NCBI RefSeq assembly: GCF_019468565.1
Contig: NZ_CP080521.1
Span: 3,844,001 to 3,908,000, forward strand
Reading direction: 5' to 3'
Length of the DNA: 64,000 nucleotides
Source of the DNA: Pseudonocardia sp. DSM 110487
GTDB taxonomy: Bacteria > Actinomycetota > Actinomycetes > Mycobacteriales > Pseudonocardiaceae
Shown here piece after piece: positions 63,421-64,000 of the stretch. Position 1 is the first letter of the stretch, and every line of letters begins with the position of its first letter. The position numbers and the translations under genes were made by a program. The notes beneath the pieces were generated by a model. The model was not told the DNA's origin and did not search any database. It worked only from the letters and a program-made list of their open reading frames with translations.

Positions 63421-64000
63421 ATGAGCCTCGAAGAGCAAGTGGTTCTGGTGACCGGATCGAGCGGTGGAATCGGCGACGCAGTTGTCGAGGCGCTCTCAGC
63501 CGCAAGTGCCGTCATCATCGGCGCCGACCGCGCCCCCAAAAAGGACCAGGCGCTGGCGGCCTTCTTCCCGCTGGACGTCACCTCTGAACAGCAATGCGCG
63601 GGTGTCGTCCAGGATATCACAAGGAAGTACGGCCGCATCGATGTCCTCATTCATGCAGCGGGAGTCCTGGGTGCCACGCCGGACCCGATGGAGACGACGA
63701 CGGAAGAGTTCGAGTCCATCATGCGGATCAACTCCTCCGGAACGTACTCGATGGTTCGTGAGGCGGCACGGTCAATGATCGGTTCCGGCACTGCCGGCGC
63801 GATCGTCATCCTCTCCTCGGTGGCGGCCAAAGAGGCGCGCCGCAACTACCTGCCCTATAACGCAAGCAAACTCGCTGTGCTTCACATCATGTGGTCGTTC
63901 GCCGAGATACTCGGTCCCAACGGCATCTCCGTCAACGCGGTCGCGCCAGGCCCGGTCAACACTGCCATGTGGACACAATTCGCTGAGGGCTCTGGCCCGG
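63421..64000 (+). CDS. Short-chain dehydrogenase/reductase, cut by the window edge
   Basis: The frame is open from ATG 63421 to the end of the window (193 codons). QVVLVTGSSGGIGDAVVEALSA is the NAD(P) site, IDVLIHAAGVLGATPDPMETT the NAG-like region, VILSSVAAKEARRNYLPYNASKLAVLHIMW the catalytic Ser-Tyr-Lys, and ISVNAVAPGPVNTAMW the late motif. It is intact as far as visible; about 50 residues should follow. It lies 70 bp after the transporter and likely belongs to the sugar cluster. Confidence 0.88.
   Translation, partial: MSLEEQVVLVTGSSGGIGDAVVEALSAASAVIIGADRAPKKDQALAAFFPLDVTSEQQCAGVVQDITRKYGRIDVLIHAAGVLGATPDPMETTTEEFESIMRINSSGTYSMVREAARSMIGSGTAGAIVILSSVAAKEARRNYLPYNASKLAVLHIMWSFAEILGPNGISVNAVAPGPVNTAMWTQFAEGSGP

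Noticed and set aside
1..64000. CRISPR array, rRNA operon, prophage or complete insertion sequence
   Set aside because: No regularly spaced repeats, rRNA-like sequence, phage structural genes or intact transposase with terminal inverted repeats were seen; only a transposase remnant and a tRNA fragment are present.

Overview
The window reads as chromosomal DNA of a high-GC actinomycete. The support is very high G+C, frequent GTG starts, many ATGA/GTGA start-stop overlaps, an IdeR/DmdR-type iron box, and families typical of Actinobacteria: the PF04672 SAM methyltransferase, a conservon-type kinase with DUF742, GPP34, DUF3159, DUF2255 and an FprA-type ferredoxin reductase. A member of the Pseudonocardiaceae is my best guess, but that rests on family content rather than on a marker gene.

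Layout. 1-4.3 kb: cytochrome bd oxidase (cydAB, minus strand), with a duplicated upstream region, facing a ribbon-helix-helix regulator and a PHB-depolymerase-type esterase. 4.3-14.2 kb: small metabolic genes each paired with its own regulator (HxlR, ArsR, a TetR-acetyltransferase fusion), plus an ECF sigma factor with its membrane partner. 14.3-27.2 kb: two membrane-protein genes, two S9 prolyl-oligopeptidase-type peptidases and a MerR regulator. All five have the same unusual promoter, a TTGAc/g -35 followed by a 19-bp spacer carrying a TGCCG/CGGCA dyad, so they look like one MerR regulon. F420/LLM-type redox genes, a MarR/hydrolase pair and several broken genes lie between them. 27.2-31.9 kb: paired SDRs with a TetR, then small membrane proteins (DUF1772, DoxX). 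31.9-33.3 kb: about 1.4 kb without a convincing gene, beginning with two long hairpins. 33.3-44.7 kb: PAP2 phosphatase, methyltransferase, an incomplete conservon, an SDR-TetR-esterase operon, envelope proteins, a tRNA-Pro 3' fragment that looks like an attachment-site relic, GPP34 and a TPR protein. 44.7-51.1 kb: a four-gene operon (class III PLP enzyme, aldehyde-dehydrogenase-like protein, APH-type kinase, SDR) divergent from an APC permease, consistent with uptake and kinase/phospho-lyase breakdown of an amino alcohol. 51.2-55.9 kb: cupin, aldo/keto reductase, an XRE regulator with a motif shared by two promoters, DUF2255, a deleted flavodoxin and iron-boxed fprA. 55.9-64.0 kb: a LacI-regulated sugar or sugar-acid cluster (P-loop kinase, KDPG-type aldolase, two Gfo/Idh oxidoreductases, VOC protein, TIM-barrel isomerase, MHS transporter, and an SDR cut by the window edge).

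Two themes run through the window. First, regulation is very local: nearly every small operon has its own regulator and a visible inverted-repeat operator. Second, gene decay is frequent and mostly by clean internal or terminal deletion: an ALDH, three SDR or Rossmann remnants, a hydrolase fused head-to-head with an antiporter fragment, a Tat-flavodoxin and an ISL3 transposase.
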